Below, one piece after another: positions 7,902 to 17,354 of a stretch of 64,000 bases of DNA. Where the stretch lies: positions 1 to 64,000 of the forward strand of contig NZ_JAMCCX010000008.1 in NCBI RefSeq assembly GCF_024706985.1. Direction: 5' to 3'. Numbering within the stretch: position 1 is the stretch's first letter; each line of letters starts with the position of its first letter. The translations under genes were made by a program, and so were the position numbers. The DNA is from Alicyclobacillus sp. SP_1 (GTDB lineage Bacteria > Bacillota > Bacilli > Alicyclobacillales > Alicyclobacillaceae). The notes beneath the pieces are model-generated. The model did no database searches. It had not been told where the DNA came from and worked only from the letters and a program-made list of their open reading frames with translations.

Positions 7902-8040
7902 CAGACTCCCGGTTGTGTTGGTTATTTGCAACGAGCAGTAGTTCAATGGGTTTGCTCCGGAGTCTGGTGACATGCTGACACACGGAGTGAACCGGAAGGA
8001 ACGAGGTGGCACCGCGGTGGAGACAATGACCCCATCCTCC
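7902..8040 (+). promoter_or_regulatory. T-box-like leader element between FMN riboswitch and ribD
   Basis: The sequence AGGTGGCACCGCGG (8004-8017) is the T-box core that reads the tRNA acceptor end. GAGG (8003-8006) can pair with CCTC (8036-8039) as in the antiterminator, and TTTT follows. Upstream, AGTA (7937-7940) and TGAA (7988-7991) flank a stem (GTTCA/TGAAC, CTCCG/CGGAG, GTC/GAC) like the specifier domain. The ten bases ACACGGAGTG at 7980-7989 also occur in the ileS T-box of this window. The base of Stem I and stems II-III are not visible, and the usual CGTCC is CATCC, so it may be reduced or decayed. By analogy with the ileS leader the specifier would be CGG (Arg), which is weak. No amino acid link to riboflavin is known. 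Confidence 0.5.
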
Positions 8041-9201
8041 TTTTGCGAAGATTCCTGGCGTCACAGACGAGCCTTGTCGACGACGGATGAAGCGTATATG
8101 GAGCAGGCAATTTTGCTGGCGCGCGCGGGGATTGGACAGACGTACCCAAATCCGGCGGTGGGCTGCGTACTCGTGCGGGATGGACGAGTGGTGGGACAGG
8201 GCGCTCATTTGAAAGCAGGCGGGCCACATGCCGAAATTCATGCCTTGGCCGAGGCTGGAGAGGCCGCAGCGGGATCGACCGCATATGTGACCTTAGAGCC
8301 ATGTAGCCATCACGGACGCACGCCGCCCTGTGCAGACGCACTGATTGCAGCCGGAGTTGCGAGAGTCGTTATAGCTTTGGTCGATCCCGATGTGCGCGTG
8401 GCAGGTCGTGGGGTCGATCGGTTGCGGTCGGCAGGCATAGACGTTGTGGTCGGGGTCTTGGCAGCTGCCAGCGAGCGATTGAATGAGCCGTACCTGTTCT
8501 TCAAGCGAACTGGGTTACCGCACGTGTTGTGGAAGTCGGCAGTGACTCTGGATGGGCGCCTGGCCGCCGATTCGGGGCAAAGTCAGTGGGTTACAGGTTC
8601 AGCCGCTAGGGCGGAAGTGCAGGCTTTGCGCCGGCAAGTGGCTGCGATTGTGACGGGTGTTGGGACGCTGTTGGCGGACAACCCGGAGTTGACGATACGC
8701 GGGCCAGACCACGTGCCGGAGGCGAGTGAGCGGCAACCTGTGCGGGTGGTGCTCGACACGCATTTACGCACGCCAGCGACGGCCAAGTTGCTTGGTGCGC
8801 CGGGAAGAACGGTGATTTTCGCGAGCCCGGCCGCAGTGGCAGCGAAGAAGGAGCAGGTATTGGAGCTTGAGAAGGCCGGGCATGTAGAGGTTCGGCCCGT
8901 GCAGACCGCCGCTTCCGGGCTGGACCTGGATGCGGTCCTCTGCCAGCTGGCGCGTATGAATCTGTGGTCCGTGTTGCTTGAAACGGGACCCACGCTGGCT
9001 TCCTCGTTTTTGCAACTGGGCCGAGTGCAGAGAGTGGCGCTCTTTTACGCGCCGAAGTTGCTGCTGTCCGGTCTGCCCATGCTGCAGGGTGCGCCCGTCA
9101 CGCAACACATGGATGAGGCGCTGCAACTCACAGACGTGGAGTGGCGCCGAGTCGGGGATGATTTTTTGGTGGAAGGGCGCGTTCTGGAAAGGGGCGAGTA
9201 G
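8026..9201 (+). CDS. ribD: RibD, bifunctional riboflavin deaminase/reductase
   Basis: N-terminal deaminase domain with the zinc site HAEIHAL and LEPCSHHGRTPPCADAL; C-terminal reductase domain with KSAVTLDGRLAADSGQSQWV and TGVGTLLADNPELTIRG. It deaminates and then reduces the pyrimidine product of GTP cyclohydrolase II in riboflavin synthesis. The start is unclear: homology begins near EAYMEQAILLARAG, so ATG at 8026, TTG at 8074 or ATG at 8098 are possible, and none has a strong ribosome binding site. If the T-box-like element at 7902-8040 works, a start at or after 8074 is likelier. First gene of the rib operon. Confidence 0.92.
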   Translation: MTPSSFCEDSWRHRRALSTTDEAYMEQAILLARAGIGQTYPNPAVGCVLVRDGRVVGQGAHLKAGGPHAEIHALAEAGEAAAGSTAYVTLEPCSHHGRTPPCADALIAAGVARVVIALVDPDVRVAGRGVDRLRSAGIDVVVGVLAAASERLNEPYLFFKRTGLPHVLWKSAVTLDGRLAADSGQSQWVTGSAARAEVQALRRQVAAIVTGVGTLLADNPELTIRGPDHVPEASERQPVRVVLDTHLRTPATAKLLGAPGRTVIFASPAAVAAKKEQVLELEKAGHVEVRPVQTAASGLDLDAVLCQLARMNLWSVLLETGPTLASSFLQLGRVQRVALFYAPKLLLSGLPMLQGAPVTQHMDEALQLTDVEWRRVGDDFLVEGRVLERGE

Positions 9202-9864
9202 ATGTTTACGGGACTCGTGGAAGAACTCGCGAGAGTAGAAGACATTCGGACGAGTGCAGCGGGATCGACCATCCAACTGGCGGCGGCGGTGGTTCTTGCG
9301 GATGTGCACGTGGGTGACTCCATCGCGGTCAATGGAGTGTGTTTGACGGTCGTCCGGCACGATGCGCACTCGTTCGTGGTGGAAGCGGTGCCGGAGACCA
9401 TGCGCCGGACCACGCTTGGCAGCCTTCGTCGGGGCGACGCGGTTCATGTGGAGCGCGCGGTCGCTGTTGGCGGTAGGCTCGGTGGGCACATGGTGTCCGG
9501 GCACGTGGACGGACTTGGAACCGTGGTGTTTGCGCGCCAAGACGGCACGGCCGTGGTCCTGTCCATCGCCGCAGACGAGAGCCTGTTGCGCTATGTGGTC
9601 GAAAAAGGGTCGATTTGCGTGGACGGCGTGTCTTTGACGGTGATGGATGTGAAGGATGGTCAGTTTCAGGTGTCGGTTATTCCTCACACGGGCCAGGTCA
9701 CGTTGCTGGGCAGTGCGACACCGGGCAGACAGGTGAATTTGGAGTGCGATGTGCTTGCGAAGTATGCGGAAAAATGGATGCGTGCGTTGGCGACCGAACG
9801 TCCTTCAGGTGCACGTTCTGGGGTGAGTCGCGAGTTGCTGGCTGAACACGGATATCTTGGATGA
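9202..9864 (+). CDS. ribE: Riboflavin synthase alpha subunit
   Basis: A 220-residue protein beginning MFTGLVEELARVEDI, the invariant N-terminus of riboflavin synthase. It has two repeated lumazine-binding barrels: the first with VNGVCLTVV and the second with GVSLTVMDV, plus GGHMVSGHVDG between them. It dismutates two 6,7-dimethyl-8-ribityllumazine molecules into riboflavin. The ATG comes directly after the ribD stop, with GGGGCGAG upstream, so the two are translationally coupled. The length fits the family. Confidence 0.95.
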   Translation: MFTGLVEELARVEDIRTSAAGSTIQLAAAVVLADVHVGDSIAVNGVCLTVVRHDAHSFVVEAVPETMRRTTLGSLRRGDAVHVERAVAVGGRLGGHMVSGHVDGLGTVVFARQDGTAVVLSIAADESLLRYVVEKGSICVDGVSLTVMDVKDGQFQVSVIPHTGQVTLLGSATPGRQVNLECDVLAKYAEKWMRALATERPSGARSGVSRELLAEHGYLG

Positions 9865-9879
9865 TGCGGGGGATGCACG

Positions 9880-11070
9880 ATGCTGTCTACGATTGAAGAG
9901 GCACTGGTTGACCTGCGCTCGGGCCGGCCAGTTATAGTGGTGGATGACGAAGACCGCGAAAATGAAGGCGATTTTGTGGTGCTCGGCGAGTTTGCCGATG
10001 CTTCGATGGTCAATTTGATGATTACGCGCGGGCGCGGACTTCTCTGCGTACCGATAACTCCGGACCGTGCAGAAGCTCTCGGTTTTTCGGCCATGGTGGC
10101 GAACAATACGGACGTTCACGGAACGGCGTTCACCATCTCCGTGGACGAGGCTCATACGCGTACCGGCATTTCCGCTCATGAGCGCGCGCAGACGATTGCT
10201 GCGATTGTCTCGGCTGACGCCAAGCCGGAGCACTTTCGGCGGCCAGGCCACATCTTTCCCTTGGTCGCAAAAGAAGGGGGTGTGTTGCGCCGGGCGGGTC
10301 ACACAGAGGCTGCGGTCGATCTCGCTAAGCTCGCGGGTGCTCCTCCGGTTGGCGTCATCTGTGAAATTCTCAATGACGACGGGACCATGGCCCGTCTGCC
10401 GGAACTGCTCAAGTTGTCGGAAGAACTAGGGGTCAAAGTCCTTTCGATAGCCGATTTGATAGCCTATCGAAAGCGCGCTGAGAAGTTGGTGGAACGTCAG
10501 GCTGAGGCTATGTTGCCAACAGCCTACGGAGACTTTCGCGCGATTATCTACACCAACAAGTTAGATGACAAAGAACATGTGGCGCTGGTAATGGGTGATA
10601 TTGATGATAGCCCTACATTGGTGCGCGTCCATTCTGAGTGCTTGACAGGAGACGCCTTCGGCTCGTTGCGCTGTGACTGCGGGCCGCAACTTCATGCGGC
10701 ACTGCAGCAAATTGCAGAGGAGGGCCGTGGTGTGCTTCTCTACCTGCGCCAAGAAGGTCGCGGCATTGGTCTGCTGAATAAGATTCGGGCCTACGCCCTT
10801 CAGGATGTTGGTGTGGATACGGTTGAGGCCAATCACCGCCTCGGATTTGCTGATGACCTGCGGGATTATGGGATTGGTGCGCAGATACTGTACGATTTGG
10901 GTGTGCGCAACATGCGTCTGTTGACAAACAATCCGCGTAAGGTCAAAGGCATTGAAGGGCATGGCTTGGCAGTCGTGGAGCGTGTGCCTCTGCAGGTGGA
11001 TGGGAACCCGCACAACTTGTCCTACTTGGAGACAAAGAGAGACAAATTGGGTCATTTGCTGCAATTGTGA
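9880..11070 (+). CDS. ribBA: RibBA, DHBP synthase / GTP cyclohydrolase II
   Basis: A 396-residue fusion protein. Residues ~1-200 form 3,4-dihydroxy-2-butanone-4-phosphate synthase ([38 protein letters not shown] with [16 protein letters not shown]). Residues ~205-396 form GTP cyclohydrolase II ([19 protein letters not shown] with the three zinc cysteines, and [13 protein letters not shown]). It makes both precursors of the riboflavin pathway, from ribulose 5-phosphate and GTP. Spacing from ribE is 15 bases. Confidence 0.96.
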   Translation: MLSTIEEALVDLRSGRPVIVVDDEDRENEGDFVVLGEFADASMVNLMITRGRGLLCVPITPDRAEALGFSAMVANNTDVHGTAFTISVDEAHTRTGISAHERAQTIAAIVSADAKPEHFRRPGHIFPLVAKEGGVLRRAGHTEAAVDLAKLAGAPPVGVICEILNDDGTMARLPELLKLSEELGVKVLSIADLIAYRKRAEKLVERQAEAMLPTAYGDFRAIIYTNKLDDKEHVALVMGDIDDSPTLVRVHSECLTGDAFGSLRCDCGPQLHAALQQIAEEGRGVLLYLRQEGRGIGLLNKIRAYALQDVGVDTVEANHRLGFADDLRDYGIGAQILYDLGVRNMRLLTNNPRKVKGIEGHGLAVVERVPLQVDGNPHNLSYLETKRDKLGHLLQL

Positions 11071-11088
11071 TGAGGGGGAGAGAGACGT

Positions 11089-11565
11089 ATGGAAATCAAG
11101 ACTCTGGAAGGACATCTGGTTGGCCACGGCCTGTCGTTCGCCATCGTCGTCGGGCGGTTTAACGAGTTCATTACGAGCAAATTGCTGAGTGGGGCACTCG
11201 ACGCGTTCCAACGTCATGGGGTGGACGATAGTCGAATTCACGTGGCCTATGCGCCTGGGGCATTCGAAATCCCATTTGTGGCACGGCGGCTCGCGGAGAC
11301 AGGTCGGTATGATGCTGTGGTGACATTGGGTGCGGTCATTCGCGGAGCCACGCCGCATTTTGATTACGTGTCTGCGGAGGTTGCTAAAGGCGTTGCCGCC
11401 ATCAGTATGAAAGGGACAACCCCAGCGATTTTTGGGGTTTTGACAACCGACACGATTGAACAGGCCATCGAGCGCGCCGGGACCAAGGCTGGAAACAAGG
11501 GCTGGGAAGCAGCCGTTGCCGCAATTGAAATGGCGAATTTGAACAAGTCTCTCGGCGAATTGTAA
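11089..11565 (+). CDS. ribH: 6,7-dimethyl-8-ribityllumazine synthase
   Basis: A 158-residue protein with the family signatures [47 protein letters not shown] and [17 protein letters not shown]. It condenses the two RibBA/RibD-derived precursors into lumazine, the substrate of RibE, and normally assembles into a 60-subunit shell or decamers. GGGGGAGAG precedes the ATG. It is the last gene of the operon; no transporter gene follows. Confidence 0.95.
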   Translation: MEIKTLEGHLVGHGLSFAIVVGRFNEFITSKLLSGALDAFQRHGVDDSRIHVAYAPGAFEIPFVARRLAETGRYDAVVTLGAVIRGATPHFDYVSAEVAKGVAAISMKGTTPAIFGVLTTDTIEQAIERAGTKAGNKGWEAAVAAIEMANLNKSLGEL

Positions 11566-11799
11566 GCTCGGAAAGCAACGAATTTTGTCAAACGCCGATG
11601 CGGACGTCTGTGGAGTCCGAGGACCGAAGAAGCAAGGCATCATCGTTTTCTTCACAAGTTCTTGACCTCAGCCGTACGTCTTTGTCCTATACTGCCGTTG
11701 GTAAAAGCGCATCCGGAATGCTACCGGGTGCGCTCAATCATCCAACATCGCGCATTCCGAGACTTTTCGTCGAAGTGCGGGACACACAGGGAGGACAAC

Positions 11800-12249
11800 A
11801 TGCTGACGTCCATTGAGCACCTTTTTCCGGCCACCATTCATCCTATGGTGGTTCATTTCACGATTGCCATCAATTATCTGAGTTTATTGGCGGGGGTCAT
11901 TGGCGTGTTTCGGCGAGGCGACCGTTTTTTTGCTCGCTCTTATGTCTATCTCCTCATCCTCTCGATTTTAGCGACCATTGCAGCAGGGTTTGCTGGAGTG
12001 ATTAGCGAATCTTACCTTACGCATATCTCGCACAGTGCCGCACAAATGCTGCCAGTTCACCGCCGCGATGGAGAACTGACAGGGGTATTGCTCGTCGTAG
12101 CACTTGGGCTACAGTGGGTATTGGCCCGCCGTCAGGACCGCATTTCCTGGCTGTCCCTTTTGTTCAGCATCGCTGCTGCGGTCATGGTCACCATCACGGG
12201 GCATCTCGGCGGTACGATGGTGTACCACTATGGACTTGGCGTTCATTAA
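11800..12249 (+). CDS. DUF2231 family membrane protein
   Basis: A 149-residue integral membrane protein with four predicted spans and the DUF2231 start IHPMVVHFTIAINYLSLLAG, later histidines (SHSAAQMLPVHRRDG) and a C-terminal GHLGGTMVYHYGLGVH. The family often occurs near respiratory or heme-related proteins; its role is not established. The start at 11800 is fixed by GGGAGG five bases upstream. Confidence 0.8.
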   Translation: MLTSIEHLFPATIHPMVVHFTIAINYLSLLAGVIGVFRRGDRFFARSYVYLLILSILATIAAGFAGVISESYLTHISHSAAQMLPVHRRDGELTGVLLVVALGLQWVLARRQDRISWLSLLFSIAAAVMVTITGHLGGTMVYHYGLGVH

Positions 12250-12338
12250 GGCTGGTACGGTGCCATCATGCGAATCAGGGGATGTTTCACCAGGCATGCA
12301 TGAGGACATGCCGGGGAACAGAGTAAGGATGGGATGGA

Positions 12339-14537
12339 TTGAAGCGGAAGACACCAACGCGTTCGCAGTCGACGCAGGCAAAAAACCGCCCCAGTCGCCA
12401 TAAAAAGAGAGTTCTTTTGATTCAGGCAGTGGGGATTGGCACACTCTGTCTGGTCGGTTGGCGCATTTTGGACATTCAGACGACGCTTGGGCCGAGCTTA
12501 TTGAAAGCGGCGGCAAAGATTCAAGACGTTCACAAAACCATTCTGGCGCCGCGAGGTTCGATTTTGGATGACACGGGACATCCAGTCGCATACGATGTTC
12601 CGGCGTATGTGATGGACATAAAGGTCTCTAACTTTCGAAACCGTGAGGCACTGGCCCAAAATCTCTCGGCTGCGATGAAACTGCCGGTCTCGTCGATTGC
12701 TGGTCTTGTCGACGAGAATGACAAGTGGATTCAGTGGCCGCGCCCTGTGTTGGCGACGGTCAAGGAAGCATTGCAAAAAGACTATCAAAACACACCACAC
12801 ATCAACGACTTCACGTTTACAACGACGGAAGAGCGGGTCTATCCATTTGGACGGTTTGCGGCCGCGACCATTGGCTATGTCGGACCGAATGGACAGGGCG
12901 TCATGGGGGTGGAGTCGAGTTACAATAAAGTTCTGGAGGGCACTCCTGGAATTCTGACGTATAAGCAGGACGCTTCGGGGTTTCCATTGCCAGGGACCAT
13001 GAAAACCATTCAAGCAGCGAAGCCCGGCGATTCTGTGGAGTTGACCATTAACCCCACCATTCAAGGATTCGTCGACGAAGAGATGAACAAGTTGGATAAT
13101 CAGGTGCATCCGGCGCATGCCGCCCTGATTGTTATGGACCCATACAACGGAGCCATTTTGGCGATGTCCAGTCGGCCAAACTTCAATCCGAATCACTACT
13201 GGACGGCACCACCGGCAGCATTGGACCAGAATTGGGCAGTGTCTGCCTCGTTTGAACCGGGATCGACCTTCAAATTGGTCGTTTTGTCGGCGGCCCTGGC
13301 GGTGCATGCTATCAATCTCAACCAAAAGTATATGTCTGGGCAAATCACGATTGATGGTCGAACCATTCACGACTGGAATTATTGGGGATGGGGCCGCATT
13401 ACCTATAGGAAGGCTCTAGAATACTCCAGTAACGTGGGTTTTGCGAGAATCGCAATGGCGACGGGTTGGCACAATCTCATGCACTATCTGCGCCTCTTCG
13501 GCATGACCAAACCAACGGGTATCGACCTCCCGGACGAGGCAACTTCAATTCTCTTTCCAAAGTCGGATGAACATGCCAAACAAGGGGAACTGGAGTTGGC
13601 CACGACCGGATTTGGCCAGGGTATTGCCGTCACTCCGCTTCAGTTGGTGGACTCCACGTCTGCCATCGCGAACGGGGGGACACTCTACCGACCATATGTG
13701 GTCAAAGCGATTCTCTCTCCAGACGGAAAGGTCATTCAGCGCATTCGTCCGCACATTCGGCGAGCTCATTTCATTTCGCCGTCCATTCTTAAAACCATTC
13801 GTCAAACGATGGTGCTTGACGTGTCCCAAGGAATTGACAATGCTGCCTATATCAAAGGGTACGATGTCGCTGGCAAGACGGGTACTGCTCAGGTGGTCAA
13901 CCCTAAAACGGGTAAATTCTACAGCTCTCGCTTCTTGACGTCCTTCATTGGATTCGCTCCCGAGTGGGACCCGAAAGTTGTCGTCTATTGCTACGTCGAT
14001 TGGCCTAAACTCCCAGTTAACGATACGTGGGGTAGTACGACGGCCACCCCGATTGCACGTGCCGTATTGAAAGACATCATGGAGTACTATCACATTGCGC
14101 CGCACGGTTCGGTAGCGCAGAAAGAAGAAGCGGCCCTGATGAAGCCGCCAACGCCGACCTCGTATGTGGAGAGCCTGCCGAGCTTAGTCGGGGATTCCCT
14201 GTCCACACTCGACTACTGGGCGAAGAGTACAGGTGCAAATGTCATTCAAAATGGGACGGGTCAAACCGTTGTTCGTCAGTGGCCTGCACCGGGAGACAGT
14301 CTGTCCACCAACATGCCAGTGTATGTTTGGATGTCGCAACCAGCGAAAACGGTCAAAATGCCCAATTTGAAAGGTTTGACCATGGGGCAGGTGTTGTCTT
14401 TGCTCGAAGCGTACCAACTCACACCGGCCCTGCACGGTAGTGGGTTTGTGGCAACACAGTCGGTGCCAGCAGGGTCCGTCGTTCATTCGGGAGAGACGGT
14501 GTCTGTCACTTTGAAACCACCTCTTCAGGAGCCTTGA
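12339..14537 (+). CDS. Class B penicillin-binding protein with two PASTA domains
   Basis: A 732-residue protein: short basic N-terminus, one membrane anchor (residues ~22-45), the class B dimerisation domain, and a transpeptidase domain with active-site serine in PGSTFKLVV, second motif YSSNVGFARI and third motif VAGKTGTAQVV. Two PASTA domains end the protein (residues ~610-670 and ~672-730). This is the PBP2B/SpoVD architecture that cross-links septal or spore peptidoglycan with a SEDS glycosyltransferase. It uses a TTG start. Unlike the usual gene, it is outside a division and cell wall cluster, so it may be an extra copy; whether it serves division or sporulation cannot be told. Confidence 0.88.
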   Translation: MKRKTPTRSQSTQAKNRPSRHKKRVLLIQAVGIGTLCLVGWRILDIQTTLGPSLLKAAAKIQDVHKTILAPRGSILDDTGHPVAYDVPAYVMDIKVSNFRNREALAQNLSAAMKLPVSSIAGLVDENDKWIQWPRPVLATVKEALQKDYQNTPHINDFTFTTTEERVYPFGRFAAATIGYVGPNGQGVMGVESSYNKVLEGTPGILTYKQDASGFPLPGTMKTIQAAKPGDSVELTINPTIQGFVDEEMNKLDNQVHPAHAALIVMDPYNGAILAMSSRPNFNPNHYWTAPPAALDQNWAVSASFEPGSTFKLVVLSAALAVHAINLNQKYMSGQITIDGRTIHDWNYWGWGRITYRKALEYSSNVGFARIAMATGWHNLMHYLRLFGMTKPTGIDLPDEATSILFPKSDEHAKQGELELATTGFGQGIAVTPLQLVDSTSAIANGGTLYRPYVVKAILSPDGKVIQRIRPHIRRAHFISPSILKTIRQTMVLDVSQGIDNAAYIKGYDVAGKTGTAQVVNPKTGKFYSSRFLTSFIGFAPEWDPKVVVYCYVDWPKLPVNDTWGSTTATPIARAVLKDIMEYYHIAPHGSVAQKEEAALMKPPTPTSYVESLPSLVGDSLSTLDYWAKSTGANVIQNGTGQTVVRQWPAPGDSLSTNMPVYVWMSQPAKTVKMPNLKGLTMGQVLSLLEAYQLTPALHGSGFVATQSVPAGSVVHSGETVSVTLKPPLQEP

Positions 14538-14625
14538 ACGAAGCGGTCAACGCTGTAGGGAACGTGCTGCCGCTCATGTTGTAGTCGTCCGCGAAAAACG
14601 TTAGACCCTAGAGGAGGCGTCTTGG

Positions 14626-15831
14626 TTGGCTGTTCGTGCAGTGGTGCCGGAGAGCCATCCGCTCACACGGCGCCTTTTACTCGTGTTGGCGGTGGCTTGC
14701 GGGCTTTCCGTGGCCAATATTTACTATGCGCAGCCTCTGCTCGCAGACATAGGCCGCACATTTTCTGTCTCGGCCCGGCAACTCGGCGTTCTTTCGATGA
14801 TGACGCAAATTGGCTACGCAGTCGGGTTGTTTCTGTTCGTTCCGCTCGGAGACCGCTTTGAACAGCGTCGGTTGATTGTTGTCATGCTCGGAGTGGTGGC
14901 ATGCATGCTCGCCGCGGTTGCCTTGGCGCCAACGCTACTCTGGTTGTATATCGCCTCACTCTTGATGGGTGTCACGACCGTCGTACCGCAGCTGATTGTT
15001 CCACTTGCCGCAAATTTGGCTCGCGAGGAAGAGCGGGGGAAAGTCGTCGGCACCGTCATGAGTGGCTTGCTCATCGGAGTGCTCTTGGCCCGTACATTTG
15101 CTGGTTTTGTGGGGGCGTGGTTCGGCTGGCGCACCATGTTTGGGGTGGCTGCCGTGTTGATGATTGCGCTCGGCATGGTCCTTTACATGTTGCTGCCAGT
15201 TCGCCATCCGGACAGTAAAACGGCGTATGGCGAGATTCTCGCCTCACTGTTTCGTCTGACGCGGGAACTCGGTCCTTTGCGTGAAGCCGCCGCTATGGGA
15301 GGGCTGCTCTTTGGGGCGTTCAGTGTCTTTTGGACGACGCTCGTGTTTCGCCTAGGGTCCCCGCCCTACCATTACGGCTCTGAAGTAGCTGGTTTGTTTG
15401 GCTTGGTCGGCGTGGCCGGCGCGTCCATCGCGCCAGTCGCCGGTCGCCTCGCAGACCGCCAGTCGCCACGGCGGGTTGCGGCTATGGGCGCGCTTTTCAC
15501 GCTCCTGTCCTTCGCGCTCTTTGCGGTCCTGGATGATTGGCTGTGGGGTCTCGTGTTTTGTGTCATTTTGCTCGATCTCGGTGTTCAAGGAGCGCAAATT
15601 TCGAATCAGGCTCGCATTTACAGTCTGCGGCCAGACGCCCGCAATCGACTGAACACGGTGTACATGGTCACGTACTTTGTGGGTGGGGCACTCGGGTCGG
15701 CACTCGGGGCGGATGCGTGGAGCGCCTACGGTTGGCCTGGGGTATGTGTGGTAGGCGGTGTGTTTGCGCTGTTGGCTGTCTATCTCGGCTGGAGGCGCGT
15801 TCGCCCGCTGGCGGTGAATGCTGAGAAATGA
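14626..15831 (+). CDS. MFS transporter, AraJ/YgaY-like drug exporter group
   Basis: A 401-residue protein with twelve predicted membrane spans. The MFS motif A appears as PLGDRFEQRR between spans 2 and 3, and a second, half-repeat copy is ADRQSPRRVA. The N-terminus VANIYYAQPLLADIGRTFSV is typical of a broad exporter group of unknown substrate. The TTG start has GAGGAGG eight bases upstream. It lies between the PASTA penicillin-binding protein and an aminopeptidase gene, in the same direction. Confidence 0.85.
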   Translation: MAVRAVVPESHPLTRRLLLVLAVACGLSVANIYYAQPLLADIGRTFSVSARQLGVLSMMTQIGYAVGLFLFVPLGDRFEQRRLIVVMLGVVACMLAAVALAPTLLWLYIASLLMGVTTVVPQLIVPLAANLAREEERGKVVGTVMSGLLIGVLLARTFAGFVGAWFGWRTMFGVAAVLMIALGMVLYMLLPVRHPDSKTAYGEILASLFRLTRELGPLREAAAMGGLLFGAFSVFWTTLVFRLGSPPYHYGSEVAGLFGLVGVAGASIAPVAGRLADRQSPRRVAAMGALFTLLSFALFAVLDDWLWGLVFCVILLDLGVQGAQISNQARIYSLRPDARNRLNTVYMVTYFVGGALGSALGADAWSAYGWPGVCVVGGVFALLAVYLGWRRVRPLAVNAEK

Positions 15832-15959
15832 CGCCTGTCTGTACTATACTGAACTGTGTATCGCGTAGTTTTCTGTGCGAAGCAGACGGTCAAGGGTGCT
15901 ATCGTTTTCGGACCGTCGCTTGAGGCTGAAGAGAAACCATTCGGTAGGGGGGTCGCTAG

Positions 15960-17222
15960 GTGATGTTGTCGAACACAAAGCTTTCGTCGCAGCGAAAAAA
16001 GTATGCAGAACTGGTGATCAAGGTTGGCGTCAATCTACAGCCTGGCCAACACTTGGTCATTGGATTCGCTAGTAGACAAGTCTATCCAGAGCATGTCGAG
16101 TTTGCACGAGATCTCACTTCCGCAGCGTATGACGCTGGTGCGAAATTCGTCCATGTGGATTATGGAGACGAGTGGTGGCTCCGTGAGACCGTTCAACGCG
16201 GCGCACTGTCTACGCTTGCCGAACGCGCCGCGTGGCAGGCGCAGTGGGTGCAGAAATTGGCGGACGAAGGTGCAGCCTTCGTCGCTATTCCGGCGTCCAA
16301 TCCACACCTCTTTGACGGCGTTCCACGAGGGAGTGTGGATGAGGCGAACAAAGCAATCGCAGGAGCATTTCGGTCATTCAATGATCGCCGCACGAACAAC
16401 GAGTACAGTTGGACGTTGGCGTCTGCACCGACCGAGGCATGGGCGGATGTCGTCCATGCGGACCTACCCAAAGAAGAGCGGGTCGCCGCACTGTGGCAAG
16501 GGATTTTGCAGGCTTCGAGAGCTACTGGGGAACAGCCGGTGGAAGACTGGCGGGCGCATTTAGAGCGTCTCAAACGGCGCAGTGACTGGCTCAATCGTCT
16601 CGGCATTCGCCAACTTCACTACCGCGCGCCGGGAACGGATTTGACCATCGACATGCACGAGCGCCACTATTGGACCGCCGCCGGACAGCCGACACAAGGT
16701 GGCATACCGTTTGTCGCCAACATTCCCACGGAAGAAGTCTTCTCTGCCCCACTGCGGACTGGAGTCCATGGAAAAGTGCGCAGCACGATGCCGCTGGTTC
16801 ACAATGGGTCGCTCATTGAGGGCATTGAATTGACTTTTTCGGAAGGGCGTATTGTGGATTATCGTGCCTCGCGCGGCCAGGATGCGTTGCAGCATATCGT
16901 CGAGGCGGATGAAGGCAGTCACTACCTCGGGGAAGTGGCGCTTGTGCCAGTCGACTCACCCATCTCACAAATGGGCACGCTCTTTTACAACACGCTGTTT
17001 GATGAAAATGCCTCGTGTCATCTAGCGATTGGCAAAGCCTACCCACTGATTGAAGGTGGGCATGGATTGACTCGCGAGCAGTGGTCCGAAAACGGCCTGA
17101 ATGAGAGTTTAATGCATGTGGATTTCATGATTGGATCGACGCACATGGACATCGACGCCAAGACATCGGATGGACGTGTGGTGCCACTCTTTTCGAAAGG
17201 AAAGTGGACAGAGCAAGTCTGA
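15960..17222 (+). CDS. M29 family aminopeptidase (AmpS/aminopeptidase T)
   Basis: About 420 residues, matching thermophilic metal-dependent M29 aminopeptidases: YAELVIKVGVNLQPGQHLVI at the N-terminus, NIPTEEVFSAPLRTGVHGKV with the first metal ligand glutamate, GEVALVPVDSPISQMGTLFY, and C-terminal HVDFMIGSTHMDIDAKTSDG with metal-binding histidines and aspartate. It removes N-terminal residues from peptides in the cytoplasm. GTG at 15960 and ATG at 15963 are both possible after a G-rich ribosome binding site. Confidence 0.9.
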   Translation: MMLSNTKLSSQRKKYAELVIKVGVNLQPGQHLVIGFASRQVYPEHVEFARDLTSAAYDAGAKFVHVDYGDEWWLRETVQRGALSTLAERAAWQAQWVQKLADEGAAFVAIPASNPHLFDGVPRGSVDEANKAIAGAFRSFNDRRTNNEYSWTLASAPTEAWADVVHADLPKEERVAALWQGILQASRATGEQPVEDWRAHLERLKRRSDWLNRLGIRQLHYRAPGTDLTIDMHERHYWTAAGQPTQGGIPFVANIPTEEVFSAPLRTGVHGKVRSTMPLVHNGSLIEGIELTFSEGRIVDYRASRGQDALQHIVEADEGSHYLGEVALVPVDSPISQMGTLFYNTLFDENASCHLAIGKAYPLIEGGHGLTREQWSENGLNESLMHVDFMIGSTHMDIDAKTSDGRVVPLFSKGKWTEQV

Positions 17223-17282
17223 GCAGTTGAATCGTCCTCTCGCAGAGCGAGGCGCCTTTTGGGGCCTTGCAGTGCGGAAACA

Positions 17283-17320
17283 AAAAGCCGCCGGTAGCCG
17301 AGAGGCTAACGGCGGCTTTT
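17283..17320. terminator. Bidirectional terminator between M29 aminopeptidase and ileS
   Basis: AAAAGCCGCC and GGCGGCTTTT form a perfect stem with A and T tracts on both sides, around an inner TAGCC/GGCTA stem. The genes converge here, so one hairpin can end both transcripts. Confidence 0.85.
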
Positions 17321-17354
17321 CAATGGGCATCCGGAGCGATTGCTGTCGGTGTCC

